Positions 9,028-18,348 are shown, counted from the stretch's first letter. The stretch: DNA of 64,000 nt from Natronospira proteinivora (GCF_024170465.1 NZ_JALJYF010000001.1:496001-560000), one strand, 5' to 3'. The notes: a model not told the origin generated them from the letters alone. A program made the numbers and translations.

Positions 9028-10699
9028 TATGAATTTCCACGGTGCGATGAAGGAATGAAGTGGAGACCCAGCGGTCGGGTGCTTGGTGATCAAGCAGGAC
9101 TAGCCCCCGTCCCTTCAGCTGTTGTTCCAGCCAGAACAGAACCCGTTCTCGGGTGTTGGCATCCAGGCCACGGAAGGGCTCATCCAATATCAGGGTTCGA
9201 GCCGGTGAGAGCACGATGCGGATCAGGGCTACCCGGCGTGTTTCACCCCCGGAGAGCGGCCGGGTTTGCTCGCCGACCCAGTCATCCAGGCCCAGGCCAG
9301 CCTGGTCCAGGCCGGTGGCGGACATTGCCGCCAACAAGGTGCTATCCGACAATGTGGGGTTGGCCATGGACAGATTATGGCGAAGAGTGGCCTCCAATAA
9401 CGTACTGCGCTGCTCCAGCACTCCGATACGGGCAAATCGCTGCGCTTCGGGCCAATCCCCCACGGGACGGCCATTGAGATGGACCGAGCCGCCATCCGGC
9501 TCGATCAAGCCGGTCAGGAGTTGGGCAAAACGGGACTTTCCGCTGCCGCTGGGCCCCACCACGGCCAGTCTGCGTTCAGGCGGGATGGTCAGCGAGGCTT
9601 GGTCGAGAATAGGTCGGTCGGTCAGGCCACGGCGCAGGCTGACCGACGTCAGCGACCATTCTGCCGGTGGGGCTGACTCCTTGTCGGCCGTGCTCTGATC
9701 GGGCCCCCTATCGATAATCGGCATCTCATGACTGGCTGGGGAAAGGCGTCGGCAGGCAACCTGAATCCCTCCCCAGCGGCGCATGGCTGGTCCCAGGCCG
9801 CTGAACAGACCGCCAAGCGCCAACAGGCCCAGCACACTCATGGCCAGCCAGGCGGGTTCGCTGTTGTCCCGAAGCGCCAGTACCAACAAGCCCAGAAGGC
9901 CCAAGGCCGGAAGCAATTGCAGGGCCGCATCAAGCCGGGCGGCCTGCCTGGCCAGCCGGGACTCTCGCTGTTGAATCCGCTCTTCGCGCCGGATGACTTT
10001 TTGTAGCCAGCGTTCATCGGGATCGCTGAATTGCAGTTCCCGGTGAGCCGCCAGGACGTCACTGAGTTGACTGCGCTGATTGGCTTGATCCAGTGCCTGA
10101 CGGGCCTCGCCATCGCTCTGTCGGCGCAGAAAACGGCGGATGAGCCCCATGGCCAGCAGCAGGGTGGCCAAAATCAGCAGACCCGCTGTCGGTCGGTCCA
10201 GCAGGGCCACAAACACAGCAAGGATTAATCCTGTGGCCAAGACCGTCAAAAGCGGGATCAGCAGACTGGCATGGAAATGCTCCAGGCGCTGGACATCGCC
10301 CATCAAGCGGGCCAGCAAGGGACCATCCCGCAATTGCGACAGCTGTTGAAAGGGGAGGCGGGCATGACGGAGAAAGATGCCCTGGCGCAGACGCGCCAGA
10401 ATTCGGAATACGGCTTCGTGAACCAGCAATCTTTCCAGATAGCGGCCCACGGTCCGGCTCACGGCAAACAGGCGAATCAGGGCCCCGGGGGCGAAGATCT
10501 CCAGGGTGATAGCAGCGCCCAGCGCGGCCGCAGCGCCGGCCAGGCCACTGGCCGTGATCAGCCAGCCGGCGGTGGCCACCAGGCCCACCGAGGAGAGCCC
10601 GGCGATCAGCGCCAGGGCAAAGGCCGCCCATAACCAGCCTTGCCGGCCCCGGGGGAGGGTGCGGAGCAGGAAATCCAGTCTTGCCCGTTCAGTCCGCAT
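9002..10699 (-). CDS. cydC: ABC exporter subunit CydC (cytochrome bd assembly)
   Basis: CydDC is a heterodimeric inner-membrane ABC exporter linked to glutathione/cysteine and heme handling and needed for cytochrome bd assembly. The 565-residue product has an N-terminal six-helix membrane domain beginning after RTLPRGRQGW, the CydC-typical VGRYLERLLVHEAVFR region, and a C-terminal ATPase with Walker A GPSGSGKSR, signature LSGGETRR and Walker B LILDEPFRGLD. The start at 10699 was chosen because the 53 residues upstream are the antisense-like tail of cydD's frame. It overlaps cydD by 11 bases and the downstream hydrolase by 26. Confidence 0.93.
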   Translation of the reverse strand: MRTERARLDFLLRTLPRGRQGWLWAAFALALIAGLSSVGLVATAGWLITASGLAGAAAALGAAITLEIFAPGALIRLFAVSRTVGRYLERLLVHEAVFRILARLRQGIFLRHARLPFQQLSQLRDGPLLARLMGDVQRLEHFHASLLIPLLTVLATGLILAVFVALLDRPTAGLLILATLLLAMGLIRRFLRRQSDGEARQALDQANQRSQLSDVLAAHRELQFSDPDERWLQKVIRREERIQQRESRLARQAARLDAALQLLPALGLLGLLVLALRDNSEPAWLAMSVLGLLALGGLFSGLGPAMRRWGGIQVACRRLSPASHEMPIIDRGPDQSTADKESAPPAEWSLTSVSLRRGLTDRPILDQASLTIPPERRLAVVGPSGSGKSRFAQLLTGLIEPDGGSVHLNGRPVGDWPEAQRFARIGVLEQRSTLLEATLRHNLSMANPTLSDSTLLAAMSATGLDQAGLGLDDWVGEQTRPLSGGETRRVALIRIVLSPARTLILDEPFRGLDANTRERVLFWLEQQLKGRGLVLLDHQAPDRWVSTSFLHRTVEIHNGQFHHRQ

Positions 10700-12422
10700 G
10701 CCGCAGCCTCCCGTTCTCAAGCCACAGGCGACGGTGGGCGTGTTCGGCAGCGCGCGGGTCATGGCTGAACATGACCAGCGTGATTGAACCGGCGAGACGC
10801 TCCAGCTGCGACAGAATGGCCTCGGCATTGTCTGGATCCAGGCTGGCGGTCGGCTCATCCAGGATAATCAATCCGGCGCCACTGAGCAGAGCGCGGCCCA
10901 GGGCGATGCGTTGTGCCTCACCACCGGAGATGCCGGCGCCCCGTTCTCCCAGGACATGATCCAGACCGCCAGCGAGCTGTGCGGGCAGGCTTGCAAGCCC
11001 GAGTTGTGCCAGCACTTGCCGAAGCCGGTTTTCTTCGTGGTGCAGCCCGGGATCCAGGTTCCGGCGCAGACTGGTGGGTAGCAAATGCGGCTGCTGACCC
11101 AGCCAGGCAATGGCCGATTTGTGTTCGCCTTTGGTCCATTGGGCCAGCGGCTTTTTGCCAAGTGACAATGTGCCGCCTCGCGGCGGCAGCCAGCCCATCA
11201 GGCAGGCCGCCAGGGTACTTTTTCCGCTGCCCGAAGGCCCCTGAATGGCCAGCCACTCACCCGCCTGGACATTGAGCGAAAGCGATTGGAAGAGGGGGCG
11301 GGGCGCATTGGGCCAGGCAATTTCAGCCTCATCAAGCGCCAGGGAGAGTGGCGCAGGATTCCGGGGCTGCTGGATACGATCGGAGGCCGATTCAGCGGCC
11401 ATCTCCACCAGGCCACGAACACGCGGGGCGGCGGCCAATGCCGCGGCCCGCTGGTGGTAACCGGCTGCCAGGCGTCGTAGCGGCTGAAAGAAATCGGGGG
11501 CGAGCAATAGAATGCTTAATCCGGCGTGGAAGCTCAGGGCCGTGGCTGGGCCGAATTCGATATAGCCCAGCAGAGCCAGACCGACATAAACAGCCAGGCT
11601 GGCGATGGCAATGGCACTGAAAAACTCCAAGACCGCCGAAGACAGAAAGGCAATACGCAAGACCTGCATGCTGCTTTCACGATAGCGTTCAGCGGATTGT
11701 CCAACCGCCTGGCCCTGGTTTTCGGTCTGGCTCGCCAATCGCAAGGTGGGCAGGGCCCGGACCCGATCGAGAAATTGATGGCCCAGGCGACGCAGCGTTT
11801 CCTGCTGAGCCTCGGCCAGACTGGCCGTACCCAGGCCAATCAGTGCGCTGAACAGTGGGATCAGTGGCGCGGCCAGGAGCAATAGCAGGCCGGCCAGCCA
11901 GTCCAGGTAGAAGGTGATGGCCAAAATGACCGCAGGTTGAACCATGGCCTGCAGCCGGGCCGGACGATACTCCCGGTACCAGGGGCTGATGTCGGCCATG
12001 GATTCACTGACGTCCGCTCCCAGGTCCGCATCACTACGCCCAAGCGCCAGTCGACGGGCTGGGTCCATGGCTGTTTTCAGCGCTTGACGGTACAGGCGTT
12101 GGCTAATGCGCTCGGACTGGATGGCAGCCCGGTGATCGGCCACGCTGCGAAGGCCGGCTCGCAGACAAGCCAATAAGGCCAATGCCGATAGCATGGGCCA
12201 AAAGGCAGAGGTTCCGGCATTCTGCAGCTCGCCCAGGGCTATCTGGACCAGGGCATGGGCCAGTAGTACCAAAAAGGCAATATGTGCCAGGCTCTCCGCC
12301 ACGGTCAGGATCTGAACCGGCAGGGATTCCCTTGGCTCGGCCTGCTGGTTTAGCCAACGAGATTCCTGGCGTCTTTGTTCGCGGCTGGCCCGGTCCTGTT
12401 GTATTGCATCTGCCGCAATCAT
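10689..12422 (-). CDS. cydD: ABC exporter subunit CydD (cytochrome bd assembly)
   Basis: The 577-residue partner of CydC has the same layout, an N-terminal transmembrane domain and a C-terminal ATPase with Walker A GPSGSGKST, signature ISGGEAQR and Walker B LIILDEPTASLD. Order cydD then cydC, directly after cydAB, is the classic arrangement. The gene starts about 40 bases behind the cydB stop, so all four probably share one transcript. Length is close to the E. coli protein (588). Confidence 0.93.
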   Translation of the reverse strand: MIAADAIQQDRASREQRRQESRWLNQQAEPRESLPVQILTVAESLAHIAFLVLLAHALVQIALGELQNAGTSAFWPMLSALALLACLRAGLRSVADHRAAIQSERISQRLYRQALKTAMDPARRLALGRSDADLGADVSESMADISPWYREYRPARLQAMVQPAVILAITFYLDWLAGLLLLLAAPLIPLFSALIGLGTASLAEAQQETLRRLGHQFLDRVRALPTLRLASQTENQGQAVGQSAERYRESSMQVLRIAFLSSAVLEFFSAIAIASLAVYVGLALLGYIEFGPATALSFHAGLSILLLAPDFFQPLRRLAAGYHQRAAALAAAPRVRGLVEMAAESASDRIQQPRNPAPLSLALDEAEIAWPNAPRPLFQSLSLNVQAGEWLAIQGPSGSGKSTLAACLMGWLPPRGGTLSLGKKPLAQWTKGEHKSAIAWLGQQPHLLPTSLRRNLDPGLHHEENRLRQVLAQLGLASLPAQLAGGLDHVLGERGAGISGGEAQRIALGRALLSGAGLIILDEPTASLDPDNAEAILSQLERLAGSITLVMFSHDPRAAEHAHRRLWLENGRLRHAD

Positions 12423-12463
12423 GCCTGGTCTTGGCTCCCGGCCGGGCCGATCAATGAAGGGGC

Positions 12464-13468
12464 CTAATGACCGTAACCATTTTGTCCACTAACTTTGCCG
12501 CGGAAGACCCAGTAGGTCCAGGCGGTGTAGCCCAAAACCACCGGAATGACGAAGAGAAAGCCCAGCAGCAGAAAGAGTTGTGAGCCCGGGTCGGAGGCGG
12601 CATCCCAGAAGGTGTGTTCTGGGGGCACCGCATAGGGCCACATGCTGATCAGCAGGCCGATATAGAACAACACGAACAGAGCCATGGTGGCCACGAACGG
12701 GATTCCTTCCCGGCGTTTGCGGATACTGTTGTAAAGCCAGGCCGAGACCAGCAAGGTTGCTAGGGGGAACATCCAGAGTATTTGAATATTGCTCATCCAG
12801 CGGTCAAATACCCGTTCATGGCTGAGGGGGGTCCAGATACTGACCACTACAAAAAAACCGAGCATCCCGGCAAGCAACCAGGGCGTCACCCGCCAGGCCC
12901 AGCGCTGGGTTTCCCCTTCGGTCTTGAGAATCGTCCAGGTGGCGCCCAGCAGGGCATAGCCGGTGACCACGCCAAGCCCCGTCATCACCGTAAAGGGCGT
13001 CAGCCAGTCAAAGGGACCGCCCACGTATTGAAAGCCTTCCACCTCAAAGCCCTGGATATAGGCACCGACCACCGCGCCCTGGGCAAAGGCGGCCACCGTG
13101 GAGCCGATATTGAAGGAATGATCCCAGAGATAACGTGATTGCTGGGCCTTGAAGCGGAATTCGAAGGCGATGCCACGAAAGATGAGCCCGGCCAGCAGCA
13201 GGAACACGCCAATATAGAGAGCGGGCAGGAAGACGGCATAGACCATGGGGAAGGCAGCCAGCAGTCCGGCACCGCCCAGGATGAGCCATGTTTCATTGCC
13301 ATCCCAGACAGGGGCTACGGAATTCATCATGTCATCCCGGGCCTGGTCATTGGGGGCAAAGGGAAAAAGAATGCCCACACCCAGGTCGAAGCCGTCCATC
13401 AGCACGTACATGAGTACGCCGAAGCCCAGGATCACGATCCAGATCAATGTCAGGTCGATCAGTTCCAT
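12464..13468 (-). CDS. cydB: Cytochrome bd ubiquinol oxidase subunit II
   Basis: This 334-residue, eight- to nine-helix membrane protein begins MELIDLTLIWIVILG and carries the conserved LMDGFDLGVG and PVWDGNETWLI motifs of subunit II. It pairs with CydA to form the quinol:oxygen oxidoreductase. It is shorter than E. coli CydB (379) and closer to CioB proteins. The open frame continues upstream through the cydA end to 14125, but that extension is an out-of-frame reading of cydA; the ATG at 13468 is the real start. No CydX-like micro-ORF fits in the 40 bases before cydD. Confidence 0.95.
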   Translation of the reverse strand: MELIDLTLIWIVILGFGVLMYVLMDGFDLGVGILFPFAPNDQARDDMMNSVAPVWDGNETWLILGGAGLLAAFPMVYAVFLPALYIGVFLLLAGLIFRGIAFEFRFKAQQSRYLWDHSFNIGSTVAAFAQGAVVGAYIQGFEVEGFQYVGGPFDWLTPFTVMTGLGVVTGYALLGATWTILKTEGETQRWAWRVTPWLLAGMLGFFVVVSIWTPLSHERVFDRWMSNIQILWMFPLATLLVSAWLYNSIRKRREGIPFVATMALFVLFYIGLLISMWPYAVPPEHTFWDAASDPGSQLFLLLGFLFVIPVVLGYTAWTYWVFRGKVSGQNGYGH

Positions 13469-13500
13469 GTCGCTTGTCCTCTGCCAGAGGCCCCGGGGTA

Positions 13501-14898
13501 TTAGCGTCGGGGCGCATCGTCCAGGCTGGTGTGTACATTCGAGAAAGGCCGCTTGGCTGTACCTTCGTCCTCGTCTTTCTGCGTGAACGACTCCGGTCCC
13601 GCCTTCATGACCCGTGACAGGTAGTACACGCCAGCGATGAACACCACCGAGTAGACCAGTACGAAACCCACCAGGGTGAACAGGGCCATTCCACCGGTCA
13701 GAGAGGGAGTTACCCCATCCTCCACGCGCATCATGCCGTGGACCAGCCAGGGTTGGCGGCCCACCTCGGTGACGAACCAGCCTGCCAGCACGGCAATGAA
13801 GGGTGCCGGAATCATCCAGGTATAGAGTCTCAGCAGGCGGTTGGACTGAAACAGCTTGCCCCTGAGCAATTGAACCAGCCCGGCCACGGCCGCAATGATC
13901 ATCAGCAAACCCAGTCCCACCATGATTCGGAAGCTCCAGAACACCGTGGGCACATGGGGCCGGTCCTCCGGCGCCCATTCCTTGAGTCCCGGGACCTCGC
14001 CATCCAGTTCTTGGGTGAGGATCAGGCTGGCGCCCTTGGGAATGCCCACCTCCAGATAATTGCGTTCTTCGGTCTGGCTGGGAATGGCGAACAGCAGCAG
14101 AGGAGCGCCTTCCTGGGTTTCCCAAACCCCCTCCATGGCGGCGACTTTCTCGGGTTGATGTTCGAAAGTATCCAGGCCATGGAAGTCCCCCACCACCAGC
14201 TGGGTCGGAGCGATCAGGGCCATCAGCACCACGGTCATGGTCAGCGCCTTGCGGCTGGAAGTGAGTGCCTTGCCCTGGCGCAGGTACCAGGCGGAGATGC
14301 CCAGGACCACAAAACCGGCAGTGAGGAAGGCCGCCAGGGCGAAATGGGCAAAACGCCAGCCGAAGGAGGGATTGAAGATGGCCTCCAGCCAGGAAGTCAT
14401 CTGGAAGATACCGTCCTGCACTTCCACACCCGCCGGGGTTTGCATCCAGCTGTTGGCGGAGAGGATCCAGAAGGAGGAGATGAAGGTTCCGATGGCTACC
14501 ATGCAGGCTGCGAACAAATGGGTTCCGCGCGGTACCTTGTTACGACCGAACAGTAATACCCCCAGAAAGACTGCCTCCAGGAAAAAGGCCGTGACTACCT
14601 CGTAACTGAGGACAGGGCCCAGGAAATTGGCGGTGGCATAGGAAAAGACGCTCCAGTTGGTACCGAACTGGAAGGCCATGACGATGCCCGAGACCACGCC
14701 CATGCCGAAGACCACGGCGAAGACCTTGGTCCAGAAGCGGGATAGTTCCTCGTAGACCGGATTGCCAGTGCGATAAAGCAGGGCTTCCAGGGAGGCGATG
14801 AAAGCGGCAAGGCCGATGGTAAAGACCGGGAAAATGGCGTGGAAGCTCACCACAAAGGCGAACTGAATACGTGACAGGAAGACCGGATCAAGTTCCAT
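13501..14898 (-). CDS. cydA: Cytochrome bd ubiquinol oxidase subunit I (short Q-loop type)
   Basis: Subunit I carries the hemes and the quinol site. His20 in VVSFHAIFPVF matches the heme d/b595 ligand region; FGMGVVSGIVMAFQFGTNW, the quinol-loop start FEHQPEKVAAMEG and GRQPWLVHG are conserved. The loop between EGVWET and FWSFRIMVG is short, as in the cyanide-insensitive CioA group rather than E. coli CydA (522 residues; here 465). ATG 14898 is preferred because GGGAGAAG lies five bases ahead; a frame to 14952 is longer but lacks one. The gene heads a cydA-cydB-cydD-cydC transcript, giving oxygen respiration at low oxygen or under inhibitors. Confidence 0.95.
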   Translation of the reverse strand: MELDPVFLSRIQFAFVVSFHAIFPVFTIGLAAFIASLEALLYRTGNPVYEELSRFWTKVFAVVFGMGVVSGIVMAFQFGTNWSVFSYATANFLGPVLSYEVVTAFFLEAVFLGVLLFGRNKVPRGTHLFAACMVAIGTFISSFWILSANSWMQTPAGVEVQDGIFQMTSWLEAIFNPSFGWRFAHFALAAFLTAGFVVLGISAWYLRQGKALTSSRKALTMTVVLMALIAPTQLVVGDFHGLDTFEHQPEKVAAMEGVWETQEGAPLLLFAIPSQTEERNYLEVGIPKGASLILTQELDGEVPGLKEWAPEDRPHVPTVFWSFRIMVGLGLLMIIAAVAGLVQLLRGKLFQSNRLLRLYTWMIPAPFIAVLAGWFVTEVGRQPWLVHGMMRVEDGVTPSLTGGMALFTLVGFVLVYSVVFIAGVYYLSRVMKAGPESFTQKDEDEGTAKRPFSNVHTSLDDAPRR

Positions 14899-14917
14899 GG
14901 CATCTTCTCCCATCAGA

Positions 14918-14967
14918 CACTGGGCATCTTGCCATGACGCCCAGTGAGTCAATTAGTAATGGCTAAT
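14918..14967 (-). promoter_or_regulatory. cydA leader hairpin and upstream palindrome
   Basis: Ahead of cydA, CACTGGGC (14918-14925) pairs with GCCCAGTG (14939-14946) across a 13-base loop, a likely leader hairpin. Next to it ATTAG, six bases, CTAAT (14952-14967) forms a palindrome of the size bound by dimeric regulators. It does not match the FNR consensus TTGAT-N4-ATCAA. Both sit in the 75 bases between pgm and cydA. Confidence 0.4.
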
Positions 14968-14973
14968 ACTCTA

Positions 14974-16599
14974 TCAAATAATTACATCGGCTGTCTCGCG
15001 TCCGGCAAGCGATTTCAGGCCGGCCACTTCTGCCGCCTTTTGCGCCAGAGGTGCCAGCACGGTTTGGCGGTCGCGGCGCCAGTCACCGTCGGCGGGCACA
15101 GGCTGTTCCAGGTAGATCCTCAGTGTAGCGCCTTTCGTCCCCGTGCCGGAAAGACGGAATACCACCCGGGCCCCGTCCGGGCAAGACAGCCGGATGCCCT
15201 GGTTCTCCACCCGGTGGCCGCTCACCGGGTCGGTGTAGTGGAAGCGGTCCATAAGGTGGCCGGGAGATTCGGTGTCAGGATGGCCTTGGTCGGCCTGTTT
15301 GCCCAGGTACTGGATAACTGCCTCGCCCTGTTCACTGTTCAGGGCAAAATCATGGCGGACGAAATAATGCCGTCCAAAGCGGCGCCAATGGGCTTCCAGG
15401 AGCTCGTCCACGGACAGACCCCGAGCCGCCATCATCTGCATCCAGGCCAGCACGGCCCACAGGCCGTCCTTCTCGCGGACATGATCGCTGCTGGTGCCGA
15501 AGCTCTCTTCTCCACAAAGGCGGATATGTCCGCCCTCCAGCAGACTGGCGAAGAAGCGCCAGCCGGTGGGGGTCTCATGACAGGGAATCTCCAGGGACCG
15601 GGCCACCTCATCCAGGGCCCGGCTGGTGGGCATGGATCGGGCAACACCCTTGAGATTGCCGGCCAGCGCCGGGATGCAGTCATGATTGGCCGCGATCACG
15701 GCTAGGCTGTCACAGGGGGAGACCATGCGATGGGGGCCCAGGATCATGTTGCGGTCCCCGTCACCGTCGGAGGCCGCGCCCAATTCGGCACCAGAGGTCT
15801 TGCGGAAGCCTTGCACGAAACCCGCTGCATCATGGGGATTGGGGTCCGGGTGGCCCCCGCCAAAGTCGTCTTTGGGCTGGCTATTGAGTACCGAGGCCAT
15901 CGGCGCACCCAGGCGTCGGCAAAAAATTTCCCGGGCATAGGGGCCGGTGATCGCGTGCAGGGCGTCAAAAACAAATCGTTCCGGCTTTTCGGAAAGCCAT
16001 TGGCGAATCCGGGGAAAATCAAACTGGGCCTCCAGCAGATCGGCATGGGCGCTGACCGGGTCCACCACGTCCAGGACCATGCCATCGATTTCATGTTGCC
16101 CGGTCTCGTCCAGGGAGGGCAGGGATAGCTCACTGATCCAGTAGCGCTCAATGGCCTGGCTGATGGCATGGATGCGATCGGTGAGTTCGGCGGAGGCCTG
16201 ACCACCACCGGCCACATTGAACTTGATGCCGAAATCGCCATCAGGACCACCCGGGTTGTGGCTGGCGGTCAGTAGAAAACCGCCGGTGGCTTGCTCCTGG
16301 GCGATGAGGTGGGCGGCGGCGGGAGTGGAGAGAAGAGCACCTTGACCGACCACTACTCTCTGTACGCCATTGGCATGGGCCATGCGGATAATGCTGGCGG
16401 CCGCCTCCCGGTTGTAGAAACGGCCGTCTCCCCCCAATACCAGAGTGTCGCCCTTGAGTGCCGGGACGGCATCAAAGACGGATTGGACAAAGTTTTCCAG
16501 GTAATGGGGTGTTTGAAAGCGCTTGACTGATTTTCTCAGGCCCGCGGTACCCGGCTTCTGGTCATCGAATGCGATGGTGTCTACTTCCTTGAAAGACAA
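14974..16599 (-). CDS. pgm: Phosphoglucomutase (alpha-D-glucose phosphate-specific)
   Basis: Interconverts glucose 1-phosphate and glucose 6-phosphate, feeding glycogen and UDP-glucose synthesis. Motifs are the phosphoserine loop TASHNPGG, the metal loop DGDGDRNMIL, and the sugar-binding GEESFGTSSDH; a C-terminal phosphate-binding RLSGTGTKG is present. Start: TTG at 16599, giving 541 residues (E. coli 546) and beginning with SFKEVDTIAF; GGGGAG lies six to seven bases ahead. Longer in-frame ATG starts would run into the divergent DUF1249 gene and add non-family sequence. It lies upstream of cydA on the same strand. Confidence 0.95.
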   Translation of the reverse strand: MSFKEVDTIAFDDQKPGTAGLRKSVKRFQTPHYLENFVQSVFDAVPALKGDTLVLGGDGRFYNREAAASIIRMAHANGVQRVVVGQGALLSTPAAAHLIAQEQATGGFLLTASHNPGGPDGDFGIKFNVAGGGQASAELTDRIHAISQAIERYWISELSLPSLDETGQHEIDGMVLDVVDPVSAHADLLEAQFDFPRIRQWLSEKPERFVFDALHAITGPYAREIFCRRLGAPMASVLNSQPKDDFGGGHPDPNPHDAAGFVQGFRKTSGAELGAASDGDGDRNMILGPHRMVSPCDSLAVIAANHDCIPALAGNLKGVARSMPTSRALDEVARSLEIPCHETPTGWRFFASLLEGGHIRLCGEESFGTSSDHVREKDGLWAVLAWMQMMAARGLSVDELLEAHWRRFGRHYFVRHDFALNSEQGEAVIQYLGKQADQGHPDTESPGHLMDRFHYTDPVSGHRVENQGIRLSCPDGARVVFRLSGTGTKGATLRIYLEQPVPADGDWRRDRQTVLAPLAQKAAEVAGLKSLAGRETADVII

Positions 16600-16636
16600 A
16601 GGATTCTCCCCGTGATATTGCGATTTTGGCCTGTGG

Positions 16637-16642
16637 TATATT
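16637..16642 (+). promoter_or_regulatory. Putative -10 box for DUF1249 gene
   Basis: TATATT ends seven bases before the ATG at 16649 and no Shine-Dalgarno sequence is visible in between, so if this is the promoter the mRNA would be leaderless or nearly so. The -35 region is weak. Confidence 0.3.
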
Positions 16643-16648
16643 GACCCC

Positions 16649-17122
16649 ATGATCATCGAAAACGACAAGCAGGGTATCAAGCTCATCCCGCGCCGTAGCT
16701 TCGCCGGGCTAATGAGCCTGTATGAGGCCAATTATCGCAGATTGGGGATGCTGATTAAGCCCCTGGCCCGGGTTCCGGACTATGACCGCTCGCGAGTGGA
16801 CGGGGATATGGATCTGCACCTGGAGTGCCTGGAGCGCTGCCGCTATACCAGTACCCTGCGCCTGACCTACTGGTTTGAGCAGGAGCGCCAGTGGCTGCCG
16901 GATCCGGATGTGATTGTCCGGGTCTATCACGATGCCCGAATGGCGGAAGTCACCTCCTGCTGCGAATACCATCAGCATCAGTTATTGCGTCCCTGGATCA
17001 CGCCGGGTGGCGAAGAGATCCGTGAGCGCTGGGCGCGCAATCAGATGTTTCACAAATGGCTGGAGTTCTGCCTGGATAAAGGCCATGCCTTGGGTGAGAC
17101 GGAAGAGATCGTGATGGGATAG
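16649..17122 (+). CDS. DUF1249 family protein (YqiB-like)
   Basis: The 157-residue product matches the DUF1249/YqiB family: it opens with a short leader and then LMSLYEANYRRLGMLI, continues with DLHLECLERCRYTSTLRL and VRVYHDARMAEV, and ends with a helical NQMFHKWLEFCLDKGH. The family is widespread in gammaproteobacteria, often near nudF and cpdA, and its function is unknown. Here it sits between pgm (divergent) and a coiled-coil protein (64 bases downstream). It appears cytoplasmic: no signal peptide or membrane segment. Confidence 0.85.
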   Translation: MIIENDKQGIKLIPRRSFAGLMSLYEANYRRLGMLIKPLARVPDYDRSRVDGDMDLHLECLERCRYTSTLRLTYWFEQERQWLPDPDVIVRVYHDARMAEVTSCCEYHQHQLLRPWITPGGEEIRERWARNQMFHKWLEFCLDKGHALGETEEIVMG

Positions 17123-17186
17123 GTTGGTAATTCCCAATTCCCGTACGATAATGGAACATTGAGAGGACCTCACAAGGAATGAGCGG

Positions 17187-18269
17187 ATGCGGGATTGGTT
17201 GAGCAGTTTGCCCTGGGTCGGGTCTTGGTTTCAGCGCAAGGTTCCCGAGGAACGCCGAATCCAGGCGCCAAGCAATCCCCAGCTGACGGCGGAAAGACGA
17301 CGCAGTGAACAGCTGGAGGAAGAGCTTGGTGCATGCCGGGAACGGGAATCCGTGCTGCGCAAACAGCTGACGGTGCTGGAAGATAGCAGCCAGTCTGATC
17401 GCCAGACTCTGGCCGCCCTGGAAGATATGCTGCGGGACCCCAACCGTGCCCAGAATGCCATCGTCTACTACCAGCTGCGGGAAATCTGGTTTGCCTGCCA
17501 CCGGGAGTTGGTCAAGCTGGTTGAAGAGCTGGCCGGCAATATGGAGGAAGAGGAGCGTTATTTCCATCTTGAGCGCTTCCGTCAGGCCCAGGCGGATGAG
17601 CTGGGGCGTTTGGAGCGGACCTTGAGCGATGTTCAGGAAGAGTATCAGCTTCTGAATGAACGGCGCCGCAAGAAGCAGGAGGAACTCCACCGGTCCCAGC
17701 GCATCTGGCATTACTTCAAGCGAAAACGGCTGGAGGCGGTGGTCTCATCGCTTTCCGATGAGCTCAAGCCCATCCAGCAACAGATCAATGACACCCGTGA
17801 GCACATCAATGAAGTCCGGATGCGGGAAGCGCCACCCTATGCCGGTTTGAGTCTGGAGGGACGTCGTCGGGTGAATCTGGCGGCCATTGCCCTAGCCCAG
17901 TATCTCTACCTGCGATTTCGAAAGGATAATCTTGCCGATATGGCCCGTGGTGCCCGTATCAAGCCGGTGCATGAGGCTCATTTCGGCCCCCCCGAGGAAT
18001 GCCTGACCATCATGAGGCAGATTCGGGAGGTGGAAGGTCGTTGGCGGTCGGATAAGGACCGCTCCGGCAAGGTACGTCGCCGGGCCCGCTTTTTGGCCAA
18101 GAAGGCGGTTTACAGCCGCGAGGGGCAAACAGTGCCGGACTTGCGTTGCCTGGATGATATTCAGCCGAGCATTTCCCAGGAAGGGGGTGAGGTGGTGGGC
18201 GATGCTGCGCCCTTGCCGGTCAACGTATTGGACATGGATCTCTGGGATCTACGAGAAGCCATGCGCTGA
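17187..18269 (+). CDS. Coiled-coil protein of unknown function
   Basis: I do not recognise this 360-residue protein. An N-terminal stretch with Trp residues (DWLSSLPWVGSWFQ) could be amphipathic and peripheral to the membrane. Residues about 30-75 and 110-215 are rich in Glu, Arg, Leu and Gln in heptad-like order and should form coiled coils (ERRRSEQLEEELG, LLNERRRKKQEELH). The C-terminal third contains a basic block (DKDRSGKVRRRARFLAKKA) and ends acidic. It follows DUF1249 by 64 bases on the same strand and is closed by a strong terminator. A scaffold or membrane-associated structural role is possible but unproven. Confidence 0.75.
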   Translation: MRDWLSSLPWVGSWFQRKVPEERRIQAPSNPQLTAERRRSEQLEEELGACRERESVLRKQLTVLEDSSQSDRQTLAALEDMLRDPNRAQNAIVYYQLREIWFACHRELVKLVEELAGNMEEEERYFHLERFRQAQADELGRLERTLSDVQEEYQLLNERRRKKQEELHRSQRIWHYFKRKRLEAVVSSLSDELKPIQQQINDTREHINEVRMREAPPYAGLSLEGRRRVNLAAIALAQYLYLRFRKDNLADMARGARIKPVHEAHFGPPEECLTIMRQIREVEGRWRSDKDRSGKVRRRARFLAKKAVYSREGQTVPDLRCLDDIQPSISQEGGEVVGDAAPLPVNVLDMDLWDLREAMR

Positions 18270-18296
18270 TAAAAATGACTCAACGATGCTGGATAC

Positions 18297-18327
18297 AAAA
18301 AAGGCCGCCCCAAGGGCGGCCTTTTTT
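18297..18327. terminator. Bidirectional rho-independent terminator
   Basis: A perfect 14-base stem (18297-18310 with 18314-18327, loop CAA) with an A-run on the left and T-run on the right lies between the convergent coiled-coil gene and the tail-specific protease gene. Confidence 0.92.
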
Positions 18328-18348
18328 GATGCGCATTCGATCCTTGGG

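Noticed and set aside
13469-14125. In-frame upstream extension of cydB
   Set aside because: It reads cydA in another frame; the real start is ATG 13468 at MELIDLTLIW.
14952-14967. FNR site in front of cydA
   Set aside because: The palindrome ATTAG-N6-CTAAT does not match TTGAT-N4-ATCAA.
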